Below are positions 1 to 6,931 of a DNA stretch of 18,901 nt, piece by piece. The DNA lies in contig DATCVR010000044.1 of assembly GCA_036566745.1 (NCBI GenBank), positions 1 through 18,901 of the forward strand, read 5' to 3'. Every line of letters starts with the position of its first letter. Within the stretch, counting starts at the first letter, position 1. Origin of the DNA: DATCVR01 sp036566745 (GTDB taxonomy: Bacteria > Actinomycetota > Actinomycetes > Jiangellales > Jiangellaceae). The position numbers and the translations under genes were made by a program. The notes beneath the pieces are model-generated. The model worked only from the letters and a program-made list of their open reading frames with translations. It was not told the DNA's origin and did not search any database.

Positions 1-154
1 CCCGGTGGCGATGGTGCTCGGGGCGCTCGTGGTGAGCCTGGCGGACACGATCGGGCGCTCGGTGATCGCTCCGGCGCAGATTCCGGCCGGGCTGCTGACC
101 GCATTGATCGGCACGCCGTACTTCGTCTGGCTGCTGTGGCGTTCGCGCGCCTGA
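1..154 (+). CDS. FecCD-family iron-siderophore ABC transporter permease, C-terminal end (partial)
   Basis: Only the last 50 or so codons are in the window; reading from base 2 they end at a TGA at 152-154. The peptide contains LADTIGRSV, then APAQIPAGLLTALIGTPYF and a basic end (LLWRSRA). This is the typical C-terminus of FecCD/BtuC-type permeases, where a short helix near ADxxxR is followed by the E/Q-(I/L)P-(V/A)G-(I/L)-(L/V)TAL-(I/L)G-x-P-(F/Y)-F motif and the last membrane helix. Such permeases form the membrane channel of importers for ferric siderophores, haem or cobalamin. The substrate cannot be told from this fragment. The gene converges on the nuclease/helicase gene with only 3 bases between the stop codons. 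Family assignment is confident; the rest of the gene and its operon lie upstream of the window. Confidence 0.88.
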   Translation, partial: PVAMVLGALVVSLADTIGRSVIAPAQIPAGLLTALIGTPYFVWLLWRSRA

Positions 155-157
155 GCC

Positions 158-3100
158 TCAGCCGGCCGGCGGAGACGTCAAGGCCATGAAGGCGCCGAGC
201 TCGGCCAGCCCGGACGGCGAGCTCGGCAGGTGGTCGGTGAGGGTGCGGGAGCTGATGACGACCGCGCACCACTGCCCGCGGGAGACCGCGACGTTGAGGC
301 GATGGCGGGACATCAGGAACGACATCCCCCGCGGGACATCGGCGGCGGCCGAGGCGGTCATGGACACGATGACCACAGCCGCCTGCTGGCCCTGGAACCG
401 ATCGACCGTGCCGACCCGCACCCGGGACAGGCCAGCGGCCGCCAGCCCGCGACGAATCGCCACGACCTGGGCGTTGTAGGGCGCCACCACGAGGACGTCC
501 GCCTCGTCGAGCGGGCGAGGCGAATGGTCGTGGGACGGGTCGTCGTGGGATGGATCGTGCCAGGCGCGGCCGACGAGGTCGCGGACCTGACGAACCACTT
601 CGGCGGCCTCCTCGGCCGACTCGACGGAGTTGCCGTGGTGATCGAGCTCGACGAGGTGGATGCCCGGCGCCACGCCGTCGAGGGACCGCGCGGCCGTGAC
701 CGACTCCTCCGAACGCAGGCGGTGGTCGTAGGCCAGCCGCGAGACGGGTGCGCACAGCGCCGGATGCATCCGCCAGGTGCGTTCGAGGAAGTACCCGAGC
801 TCGGCCGGCAGGGTGTCGTGGCCCTCCATCAGCCAGCCCAGGGCGGACTCGTGGACCGGCTCGGGGTGGATGCCCTGGCTGACCTGCGGAAGCTGCTGTG
901 GATCGCCGAGGAGCAGGAGCCGTTGGGCCGCCACGGAGACCGCGAGGGTGTTGGCCAGCGAGAACTGTCCTGCCTCGTCGACGACCAGGAGGTCGAGCAG
1001 GCCGGGCGCGACTCGCTCGGGATGGGTGAAGTCCCAGGCCGTGCCGCCGATGACGCCGCCCCGGCCGGCCGGCCCGGCGAGGAAGCTCGCGTACTGGGAG
1101 TCGGGGACGGTGGTCCACGAGCCGCCTGACGGGCCGGACTTCTTACCCACCACCTGGGCGTCGACACCGGCCTCGACCACGTGGGCCAGGAGGTTCTCGA
1201 CCACGGCATGGGACTGTGCGACCACGCCGATCCGCCAGCCGTGCTCGTGCACGAGCCGGGCGATGACCCGGGCGCCGATGTGGGTCTTGCCCGTGCCGGG
1301 AGGGCCCTGGACGGCCAGGTAGGACGCGTCGAGGCCCACGACGGCGGCGGTGATGGCGTCGAGATGGGCGGTGGGCCCCGACCCGACCGGCGGCAGCGGC
1401 GCGGCGCCTCGCAGCCGCGGCGGGACGCGCCGCAGGAGGTCGATGCCGCTCCGCTCCGGCAGCATCGGCAGGGCGGCCGCGACGTCGTGGGCGACGGAGC
1501 GGAGGGCGGCCTCGAGGTTGGCGGTGGCGGGGGGTGGGGTGGGCGCCAGGGCCATCGGGGTGTGGGGGTAGGGGATGACGTCGGCCACCAGGAGTTCTTC
1601 GACCTCGACGACGTCGTGCCCGGTGTGGTCGAGGCCCACGGCCATGACCTCGGCGCTGCGGCTGGCCACGCGGTGGCATCCCTCGGGTGGATCGAGCCCG
1701 GGGGGCAGCGGGGGGTCGTACAAGCCGTACATGGCCGACCCCGGCTCGATGGTGGAGCCGCGGCCGAGCCGGCCCACGAGCCGGAGCCGCCGGCGCGGAC
1801 GACGCTTGCCCGGCGGGGTGTGCCAGTCGGTGACGACCTCGGCCGACTCGACGATCAGGACGTCGCGCCGATCGGACCAGGCGTCGACCGGATGGGCCAG
1901 CCGATCGAAGTGGGCCCACCAGAACGGCTTCGCCTCGCGGCGGTGATAGCCGAGCGCCGCCGCCACCATCGCCGCGGCCCGCTCGTCGGCGGAGCGGTCC
2001 GGAACGGTCTCGTCGCCGCCGAAGGCGAGCAGCTTCTGGCGCACCGCATCAGCCTCGAACTCGGCCGGATCGGCGCCGCCCACCGGTACCGGGATGGGCA
2101 GCGCCGGTGTGGGCGCGTGCCTGGGCACGCCGTGCTCGTCCGCCCGCGCGAGCAGCCAATCGCGCAGGCCGAGCGTGGACAGGCAGTCGTACTCGTTGTA
2201 GTCGAGGATCTCCTGACGCAGGGCGGCCGCCGGCCCGGCCTGCCCGTCCGCCCGCAGCCGCGCGTAGGTGTCGTAGGCGACCACGGACTCGCCGCCGGTG
2301 GTGATGTCGCTCTCGCGCAGGTGGTCGCCCATGTACAGCGGCTCGAGCTTCTTCAGGCCGTAGGACCGCTGGGAGACGCGCACGCTCTGGCGCACGACGG
2401 TGTAGAGGTCGACCAGCACGCCGTCGCGGAGCAGGGTGTCGACCTCGTCCTCGCCCACGCCGTAGCGCCCGGCCAGCCGGAGCAACGCGACCTTCTCGTA
2501 CGGTGCGAAGTGGTAGATGTGCATGCCGGGATGGGCCGCACGCCGCTGCTCGACGTAGGCCAGGAAGTCGGCGAGCGCCTGCTTCTCGGCGCCGCGGTCG
2601 TCGGCCCACCACGAGACGTATCGCGGCGTCGCTCCCGGCGCGAGCGGAGCTTCGACCACGCCGAACAGGTACTCAAGCCCCCAGTCGCCCGGGTCCGAGC
2701 CCGACCACAGGGGATCGCCCTCGAAGTCGAAGAAGATGTCGCCGGCATCGGGGCGGGGCAGCGTGGCGAGGCCGTCGGGCGAGAACACCTCGTGGGCGAT
2801 GTGGGCGGTGCCCGGAGGCTGGCGCAGCTGGAGCGCGGCCTGGGCCTGCAACCCGCCGAGCGCGCGGGCCGAGAGGCCGTCGACCGGGCCCGACGTGACT
2901 GCCAGCTGGTCGATGGAGGCGATGCCCGCGGCCCGGAGCTTGACCCGCTGGGTGCGCCGCAGCCCGGCCACGAGCAGCACGTCGCGGCTCGCCTCGACCT
3001 CGGTCTGGCACGCCTCGCACCGCCCGCAGGCGAGGTAGCGCTGGTCGTTCCAGTCGGCCGGGCCCTGGGCCGCCCGGTGCTCGTCGAGGAGGTGCTGGAG

Positions 3101-3691
3101 CCTCGCCCGGCGCGCGCGGTAGACCGGGAGCAGCTCGTCGAGGCGGTGGGACGTGGTGGTGCCGTCGCCGAGCACCAGATGGACCTCGGGCGACACCAGC
3201 ACTCCCGCGGCGACGAGCTGGTCGGCATAGGCCGAGAGCTGCAGCAACGCCTGGATCTTGGCGTGGCGGGCCAGCTTGGAGTCGTAGACCGCGTAGGTGA
3301 GCGGGGCGTCGGGCTCGCGGACCAGGAAGTCGGCCCGGCCGTGGAAGCGACCGTCGAAGAACGACCCCTGGAACACCACGCCGGTGCCCGCCCGCAGGGC
3401 CGCGACGGTCTCGTCGTGGCGCGACCGCAGCGACGCCGCGTCGGTGACGTCGGCGGCCGAGATCTCGTGGACACCGGCCGCCCCGGCGCGATCGGCGAAG
3501 GCCTGCAGGACCCGGCGTTCGTGGACGTCGCCGAGCTGGGCCGCGTGCTGCGCCATGGCGTCTGCCACGACCGGACGGGGCGACACCCGGCCGAGCTTCT
3601 CGTCGAGCGTGCGGAGCAGCGCGAACTCGCAGGTGGCGGCAGCCGTGAGGTCGCTCGCGCTGTAGACCAGCGTGTCGTCGAGTAGGAACAT
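158..3691 (-). CDS. TM0106-family RecB-like nuclease fused to RNase H-like and SF1 helicase domains
   Basis: This 1177-aa protein has three catalytic modules. Residues about 10-230 are a PDDEXK/RecB-like nuclease: GRADF with D121, then DSK at 137-139 and QLSAYA at 151-156. C222, C225 and C228 (CGRCEAC), probably with C21, recall the Fe-S cluster cysteines of Cas4/AddB nucleases. Residues about 317-515 look like an RNase H-type DEDD exonuclease (PF13482-like): FDFEGD with D322/E324, D428, and YNEYDC with D502. Residues about 770-1165 are an SF1 helicase with Walker A GPPGTGKT (796-803), Walker B DEAG (905-908), GDPQQLPQ (929-936), RTWRMHP, GTVDRFQGQQ (1094-1103) and LNVAVSR. The ATG start has GGAGGG six bases upstream (3698-3703). 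The expected role is DNA processing or repair in the cytoplasm; the true substrate of the family is not established. A short His/Asp/Pro/Ser repeat (HDPSHDDPSHDH, about 1045-1056) lies between helicase motifs and is probably a flexible loop. The gene stands alone, divergent from the DUF6578-like gene. Confidence 0.9.
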   Translation of the reverse strand: MFLLDDTLVYSASDLTAAATCEFALLRTLDEKLGRVSPRPVVADAMAQHAAQLGDVHERRVLQAFADRAGAAGVHEISAADVTDAASLRSRHDETVAALRAGTGVVFQGSFFDGRFHGRADFLVREPDAPLTYAVYDSKLARHAKIQALLQLSAYADQLVAAGVLVSPEVHLVLGDGTTTSHRLDELLPVYRARRARLQHLLDEHRAAQGPADWNDQRYLACGRCEACQTEVEASRDVLLVAGLRRTQRVKLRAAGIASIDQLAVTSGPVDGLSARALGGLQAQAALQLRQPPGTAHIAHEVFSPDGLATLPRPDAGDIFFDFEGDPLWSGSDPGDWGLEYLFGVVEAPLAPGATPRYVSWWADDRGAEKQALADFLAYVEQRRAAHPGMHIYHFAPYEKVALLRLAGRYGVGEDEVDTLLRDGVLVDLYTVVRQSVRVSQRSYGLKKLEPLYMGDHLRESDITTGGESVVAYDTYARLRADGQAGPAAALRQEILDYNEYDCLSTLGLRDWLLARADEHGVPRHAPTPALPIPVPVGGADPAEFEADAVRQKLLAFGGDETVPDRSADERAAAMVAAALGYHRREAKPFWWAHFDRLAHPVDAWSDRRDVLIVESAEVVTDWHTPPGKRRPRRRLRLVGRLGRGSTIEPGSAMYGLYDPPLPPGLDPPEGCHRVASRSAEVMAVGLDHTGHDVVEVEELLVADVIPYPHTPMALAPTPPPATANLEAALRSVAHDVAAALPMLPERSGIDLLRRVPPRLRGAAPLPPVGSGPTAHLDAITAAVVGLDASYLAVQGPPGTGKTHIGARVIARLVHEHGWRIGVVAQSHAVVENLLAHVVEAGVDAQVVGKKSGPSGGSWTTVPDSQYASFLAGPAGRGGVIGGTAWDFTHPERVAPGLLDLLVVDEAGQFSLANTLAVSVAAQRLLLLGDPQQLPQVSQGIHPEPVHESALGWLMEGHDTLPAELGYFLERTWRMHPALCAPVSRLAYDHRLRSEESVTAARSLDGVAPGIHLVELDHHGNSVESAEEAAEVVRQVRDLVGRAWHDPSHDDPSHDHSPRPLDEADVLVVAPYNAQVVAIRRGLAAAGLSRVRVGTVDRFQGQQAAVVIVSMTASAAADVPRGMSFLMSRHRLNVAVSRGQWCAVVISSRTLTDHLPSSPSGLAELGAFMALTSPPAG

Positions 3692-3793
3692 CGGCGTCCC
3701 TCCGGCCGGCCGGTGTGATCAATGACGACGTTAGCAACGGGGTCCGACACTCCGGCCGTTGCCCGAATCGGCGCGAGGCTGGAGAGTGGATCT

Positions 3794-4309
3794 GTGAAGA
3801 ATGTCCATCCAGTGCTCGTCGACGCCTGGCAGTTCGAGTGTTGCGGCGAGCCGTTCGCAATCGGCGACGAGGTCCGCTGGCTCCTCTCGTTCACCACCGA
3901 CCTCCGCGGCCCGCCCGAGGCACGCACGGCGCTGAGCGGCACGATCCTCGACCAGGCCACCAGCGACGACGGCACCGCCGGCAGCTTCATGTCCATCGGC
4001 AGCAGCACCGTCTGGGTGTTGCCTCCGCTGCCCGCAGGGCGGATCAGCGTCACCGGGTTCCTGGCCGAGGACCACCACGGGTTCGTCCCCGACGCGCTCT
4101 CGGCGGTGCACGCCCGGGTCACCCGGGTGCGGGCACGCTCGCTGGAGTACCGGCGCAACGGCCGCACGCTCGTCCCCGTGGCCGGCTCGGAGCAACTGCG
4201 CGACGTCGGCGGATTCCAGGAGTGGCGACGCGGACACGCCCACGGGGCCGCTCCCGGCGCGTTGCGGGACGAGACCGGGTTCGTCGTCGACCTCGACCTG
4301 TGGATCTGA
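3794..4309 (+). CDS. DUF6578-like domain protein
   Basis: A 171-aa soluble protein of unknown function. The N-terminus reads VLVDAWQFECCGEPFAIGDEV, with an adjacent cysteine pair (C16, C17) in a WQ-x-x-CCGEPF context. I recognise this as the hallmark of the actinobacterial DUF6578 family, where the short protein starts almost directly at that motif. I therefore chose the GTG at 3794, preceded by GGAGAG (3781-3786) at good distance, rather than the in-frame ATG at 3722. That ATG would add 24 unconserved residues and lacks a convincing ribosome site. No signal peptide or membrane segment is visible, and the second half is rich in arginine and histidine. It is transcribed divergently from the nuclease/helicase and converges on the GH19-like gene with 9 bases between the stops. 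The cysteine pair might bind metal or take part in redox chemistry, but that is a guess. Confidence 0.7.
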   Translation: MKNVHPVLVDAWQFECCGEPFAIGDEVRWLLSFTTDLRGPPEARTALSGTILDQATSDDGTAGSFMSIGSSTVWVLPPLPAGRISVTGFLAEDHHGFVPDALSAVHARVTRVRARSLEYRRNGRTLVPVAGSEQLRDVGGFQEWRRGHAHGAAPGALRDETGFVVDLDLWI

Positions 4310-4322
4310 CGGCCGGCGTCAG
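4306..4322. terminator. Small inverted repeat between convergent genes, possible weak bidirectional terminator
   Basis: CTGACG, a GCCGG loop and CGTCAG form a 6-bp stem with a 5-base loop that spans both convergent stop codons. Three of the paired bases are forced, because TGA on one strand opposite TGA on the other is complementary by itself, so the signal is modest. There is no T-tract on either side. It may act as a weak factor-independent stop or a 3'-end stabiliser for both transcripts. Confidence 0.3.
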
Positions 4323-5041
4323 TCGTCCAGCGCTTCCCACTGCTCGCGGGTGAGGTCCGAGGTGGACGTGGTGAGGCCGGCGTAGGCGGTGGGACGCACG
4401 CAGTTGACGCCCGGGGGCACGCTGCCGAGGTAGTAGCGCAGGGCCGCGGTGAACGCGTCGCACCGCAGCTGGTCGTGCGGCCCAGGCGGGTAGCCGATGG
4501 CGGCGTTGACCCGGCCCATGTCGAGCGCGTCGGCCATCGGGTTGATGTCGCGCGCCACGGTCCAGTACCACCCGGCGATGGCGGCGCTGTACCGCAGCGA
4601 CCGGGCCCGCTCCGGTGCCGACACGAGGTCGACACCGAAGTACGACCCGGCGTCGGCGTAGTTGTGGACGCCGGTGAGCTGGATGTGGCCCCGCCCGGCG
4701 AACTCGCGCCCGTCGCCGCGCGCCCGGACGTTGTACAGGAACGCCGACTCGTAGGCGATGGTCGTGAGGAAGGCCGCTCGCCGCGCCGGGGTGGTGATGC
4801 CCTCGCGGCGCATCACGGCGTTGAGGTTCGCCAGCCCACGGCTCACCACCGACGCGTCGCCGACGTGCCGGGGGAACATCGCCTGGAGATCGGCCAGCGT
4901 GACGTCCGCCGAGGCCGGCCTGACGGGCGGCGCGGAGCGCTGGGCGGCGGGAACGGCGACGCTGGTCGCACCGGCGGCGACCAGCGTCAGGCTGAGTGCG
5001 AGCACGGCGACGACCCGCCGACCCCGTGTGGTGACCTGCAT
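4319..5041 (-). CDS. Secreted GH19 / lysozyme-like glycoside hydrolase
   Basis: A 240-aa exported enzyme. Residues 1 to about 34 are a Sec signal peptide: TTRGRR, a hydrophobic run VVAVLALSLTLVAAG, then AVPAA before the mature chain. The catalytic domain has FLTTIAYES with E98 as the likely general acid. E113 lies just before FAGRGHIQLTG (114-124), the GRG-x-IQLTG-x-x-NY signature of GH19 chitinases and related endolysins. C194 and C214 could form a disulfide. The family cleaves beta-1,4 bonds in chitin or, in the endolysin-like branch, peptidoglycan; the two cannot be separated here. No carbohydrate-binding module is present. The ATG at 5041 is preferred over upstream in-frame starts because TAGGGGG lies seven bases before it and a signal peptide follows directly. 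A secreted wall hydrolase near a muropeptide uptake operon is suggestive, but no co-regulation is visible. Confidence 0.82.
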   Translation of the reverse strand: MQVTTRGRRVVAVLALSLTLVAAGATSVAVPAAQRSAPPVRPASADVTLADLQAMFPRHVGDASVVSRGLANLNAVMRREGITTPARRAAFLTTIAYESAFLYNVRARGDGREFAGRGHIQLTGVHNYADAGSYFGVDLVSAPERARSLRYSAAIAGWYWTVARDINPMADALDMGRVNAAIGYPPGPHDQLRCDAFTAALRYYLGSVPPGVNCVRPTAYAGLTTSTSDLTREQWEALDD

Positions 5042-5067
5042 GATCACACCCCCTACATCACCGAAAG

Positions 5068-5092
5068 TCACTGCCGGAGTCATCGGCAGTGA
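5068..5092. repeat. Perfect 9-bp inverted repeat upstream of the GH19 gene
   Basis: TCACTGCCG (5068-5076) and CGGCAGTGA (5084-5092) are exact reverse complements separated by the 7 bases GAGTCAT. The element lies 27-51 bases upstream of the GH19 start, in its likely 5' leader or promoter. It could be a repressor operator or an mRNA hairpin. I see no clear promoter hexamers for the GH19 gene around it. This sits in the 299-base gap between the GH19 and winged-helix genes (5042-5340). Confidence 0.45.
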
Positions 5093-5305
5093 TCTGGTCA
5101 CGTTACCGACGAGTTGGAACGCGCGTACCGGGAATCGCGCGATAGCGTGTGGCGCCCCGTGGAGGTGACCGGTGACCGACCAGGCGACCACCGCGACGGC
5201 TCCGTGGGCGAGTGAGGACAGTTGATCCGGCGGCTGGCCTGGCGGCCGCCACGGCGCCTGGCACGGGAGCCGGCACGGCGGCCGCCCGCGCCCGGATCGC
5301 GTCAG

Positions 5306-5334
5306 CTGACTCCGTCGGTGCCGGCCGGTACGGT
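5306..5334 (+). promoter_or_regulatory. Candidate promoter giving a leaderless mRNA for the winged-helix gene
   Basis: CTGACT (5306-5311; four matches to TTGACA) and TACGGT (5329-5334; fits the actinobacterial TAnnnT -10) are separated by exactly 17 bases. The A of the ATG at 5341 lies seven bases after the -10, where transcription would begin. No Shine-Dalgarno sequence precedes this ATG. Together this predicts a leaderless transcript, which is common in actinobacteria. Confidence 0.5.
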
Positions 5335-5340
5335 CGCTCC

Positions 5341-6447
5341 ATGACCAGGACGGACGTGCTCGATCAGCGTTCCCTCAACCGCGCTCTCCTCGCCCGCCAG
5401 GGGCTGCTCGAGCGGCGTTCCGCCTCGGCCTTCGAGACCATCGAGCACCTCGTCTGTCTCCAGGGCCAGGCGCCCCTCGCGCCCTACGTCGGGCTCTGGA
5501 CCCGTCTGGCCGGCTTCGAGGCCGGCGAGCTGGCCGAGCTGCTGACGTCGCGACAGGTGGTGCGGGCGACGCTCCTGCGCGGCACCGTCCACCTCGCCAC
5601 CGCCACCGACTGCCTGGCCATCCGGCCGCTGATGGAGCCCGTCGTGCGGCGCGGCTTCCTGGGCGGGTTCAGCCGGACGGTCCAGGGCATCGACGTCGAC
5701 GCCGTGGTCGAGTACGGCAGCCGCCTGCTGGCCGACGCGCCCTACACGCGCGTCGGGCTGCGCGGTGTGCTCGCCGAGCGGTGGCCCGACTGGGATGTCG
5801 ACACCATGGCCTATGCCGTCAGCTACCTCGTCCCCACCGTCCAGGTCACGCCGCGTGGCGTCTGGGGATCCACCGGGTCCGCGGCACTCACCACCATCGA
5901 ATCCTGGCTGGGCAGCCCCCTGGGCAGTGGTGGGCCGGTCGACGCGATCGTGCTCCGGTACCTCGCCGCGTTCGGGCCCGCGAGCGTCATGGACGTCCAG
6001 GCGTGGTCCGGGCTGACCCGGCTGCGCGAGGTGATCGATCGGCTCCGGCCGTCCCTGGCCGTGTTCACCTCCGACGACGGCGTCGAGCTGTACGACGTCG
6101 CCGACGCGCCCCGGCCCGACCCCCACACTCCGGTGCCGCCGCGCTTCCTGCCGGAGTACGACAACGTGCTCTTCGGGCACGCTGACCGCAGCCGTGTCAT
6201 CCCCGACGGCCGGCCGGTTCCCCTTCCGCCCGGCAACGGCGCAGTGCTCGGAACGCTGCTGGTCGACGGCGTGTTCGCCGGCACATGGAGGATCACCCGC
6301 GGCCCCGGCGGCGCGGCGCTGGCCGTCCGCACGTTCGCCGCGCTGTCCGCCGCCGACCACACCGCCGTAGCCGACGAGGGCGAACGGCTGCTGGCGTTCG
6401 CCGCGGCCGACGCCGCGGGGCACGACGTCCAGGTCACGACGGTCTAG
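5341..6447 (+). CDS. Winged-helix DNA-binding protein, AlkZ/AlkX-like (HTH_42), putative DNA glycosylase
   Basis: A 368-aa protein of the HTH_42 (PF06224) family, full length for the family. The N-terminal part contains the RRSASAFETIEHLVCLQGQ stretch followed by APYVGLWTRL, then LLRGTVHLATATD and, near the C-terminus, FLPEYDNVLFGH. These are conserved family landmarks. Members include Streptomyces AlkZ and E. coli YcaQ/AlkX, DNA glycosylases that unhook bulky or cross-linking alkyl adducts. AlkZ-type enzymes use a QxQ motif as the catalytic site, and Q41-G-Q43 here fits it. I chose ATG 5341 because it matches the usual N-terminus (an upstream extension would add 43 Ala/Pro/Gly-rich residues) and because a promoter fits a leaderless start there. 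Monocistronic or nearly so; RidA-like gene follows 30 bases later on the same strand. The glycosylase role is inferred from family and motif. Confidence 0.85.
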   Translation: MTRTDVLDQRSLNRALLARQGLLERRSASAFETIEHLVCLQGQAPLAPYVGLWTRLAGFEAGELAELLTSRQVVRATLLRGTVHLATATDCLAIRPLMEPVVRRGFLGGFSRTVQGIDVDAVVEYGSRLLADAPYTRVGLRGVLAERWPDWDVDTMAYAVSYLVPTVQVTPRGVWGSTGSAALTTIESWLGSPLGSGGPVDAIVLRYLAAFGPASVMDVQAWSGLTRLREVIDRLRPSLAVFTSDDGVELYDVADAPRPDPHTPVPPRFLPEYDNVLFGHADRSRVIPDGRPVPLPPGNGAVLGTLLVDGVFAGTWRITRGPGGAALAVRTFAALSAADHTAVADEGERLLAFAAADAAGHDVQVTTV

Positions 6448-6477
6448 GCGGGGCGGGCGAACGCATTCGACCGTTCG

Positions 6478-6900
6478 ATGTCAGAGCGGCTCGTCATGAT
6501 GAGTCACATGAACTCCTTGCTCCGTCCTGAGGGACTCGTTCAGTCGCCCGCGTTCAGCCACGTCGCGGTGGTGCCGCCGGGCGCGACCACGATCTACATC
6601 GGTGGCCAGAACGCCGTCGACGGCACCGGTGCGCTCGTCGGTGGGGACGACCCCGCCGCGCAGACCCAGCAGGTGATGAAGAACCTCCACACCGCGCTGG
6701 CCGCGGCGGGCGCGAGCGTTCACGATCTGGTGATGATGACGGTCCTGCTGGTCGACGGTGTCGACCTCGGCGTGGCCTACCCGGTCGCCGCCGCCGCACT
6801 CGCGGGCGCCGCGCCACCGGTCGTGGCCGCGCGGGTGGCCGGGCTGGGCATGCCGGGTGCGCTGATCGAGGTCAGCGCGGTGGCGGCAATCGCATCATGA
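6478..6900 (+). CDS. RidA/YjgF/YER057c/UK114 superfamily protein
   Basis: A protein of up to 140 aa with the Rid fold pattern: LLRPEGLVQSPAFSHVAVV, TIYIGGQNAVDGTG, QTQQVMKNLHTALAAAGAS, then VHDLVMMTVLLVD. RidA members deaminate reactive enamine/imine intermediates released by PLP enzymes. That activity depends on an arginine near the C-terminus (R105 in E. coli RidA). The matching region here reads APPVVAARVAGLGMPGALIEV, and I see no arginine at the expected position, so this may belong to a Rid subgroup without deaminase activity. The start is uncertain: ATGs at 6478, 6496, 6499 and 6508 are in frame and none has a clear ribosome site. Family comparison favours 6508 (MNSLLRPEGL), which would give 130 aa; the longest form is listed. 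It may be co-transcribed with the winged-helix gene 30 bases upstream and converges on the RpiR gene. Confidence 0.82.
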   Translation: MSERLVMMSHMNSLLRPEGLVQSPAFSHVAVVPPGATTIYIGGQNAVDGTGALVGGDDPAAQTQQVMKNLHTALAAAGASVHDLVMMTVLLVDGVDLGVAYPVAAAALAGAAPPVVAARVAGLGMPGALIEVSAVAAIAS

Positions 6901-6931
6901 GCAGCGGCGTCACGAGCTCGGCGCGCTCGCC

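Noticed and set aside
521..560. Short repeat (GTCGTGGGA type) inside the nuclease/helicase gene
   Set aside because: It encodes the His/Asp/Pro/Ser loop HDPSHDDPSHDH in frame and is explained as a protein loop; no sign of a regulatory role.
1181..3685. Long open frame (834 codons) on the + strand opposite the nuclease/helicase gene
   Set aside because: Its product is Gly/Arg/Val-rich low-complexity sequence without domains, while the opposite strand carries intact helicase and nuclease motifs. GC-rich DNA gives such antisense frames by default.
2353..4635. 760-codon leftward frame spanning three genes
   Set aside because: Ser/Arg/Pro/Thr-rich shadow translation crossing the well-supported nuclease, DUF6578-like and GH19 genes in the wrong frames.
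6913..6929. CGAGC-N7-GCTCG hairpin between the RidA-like and RpiR genes
   Set aside because: A 5-bp stem is expected often by chance at this GC content and has no T-tract; not strong enough to call a terminator.
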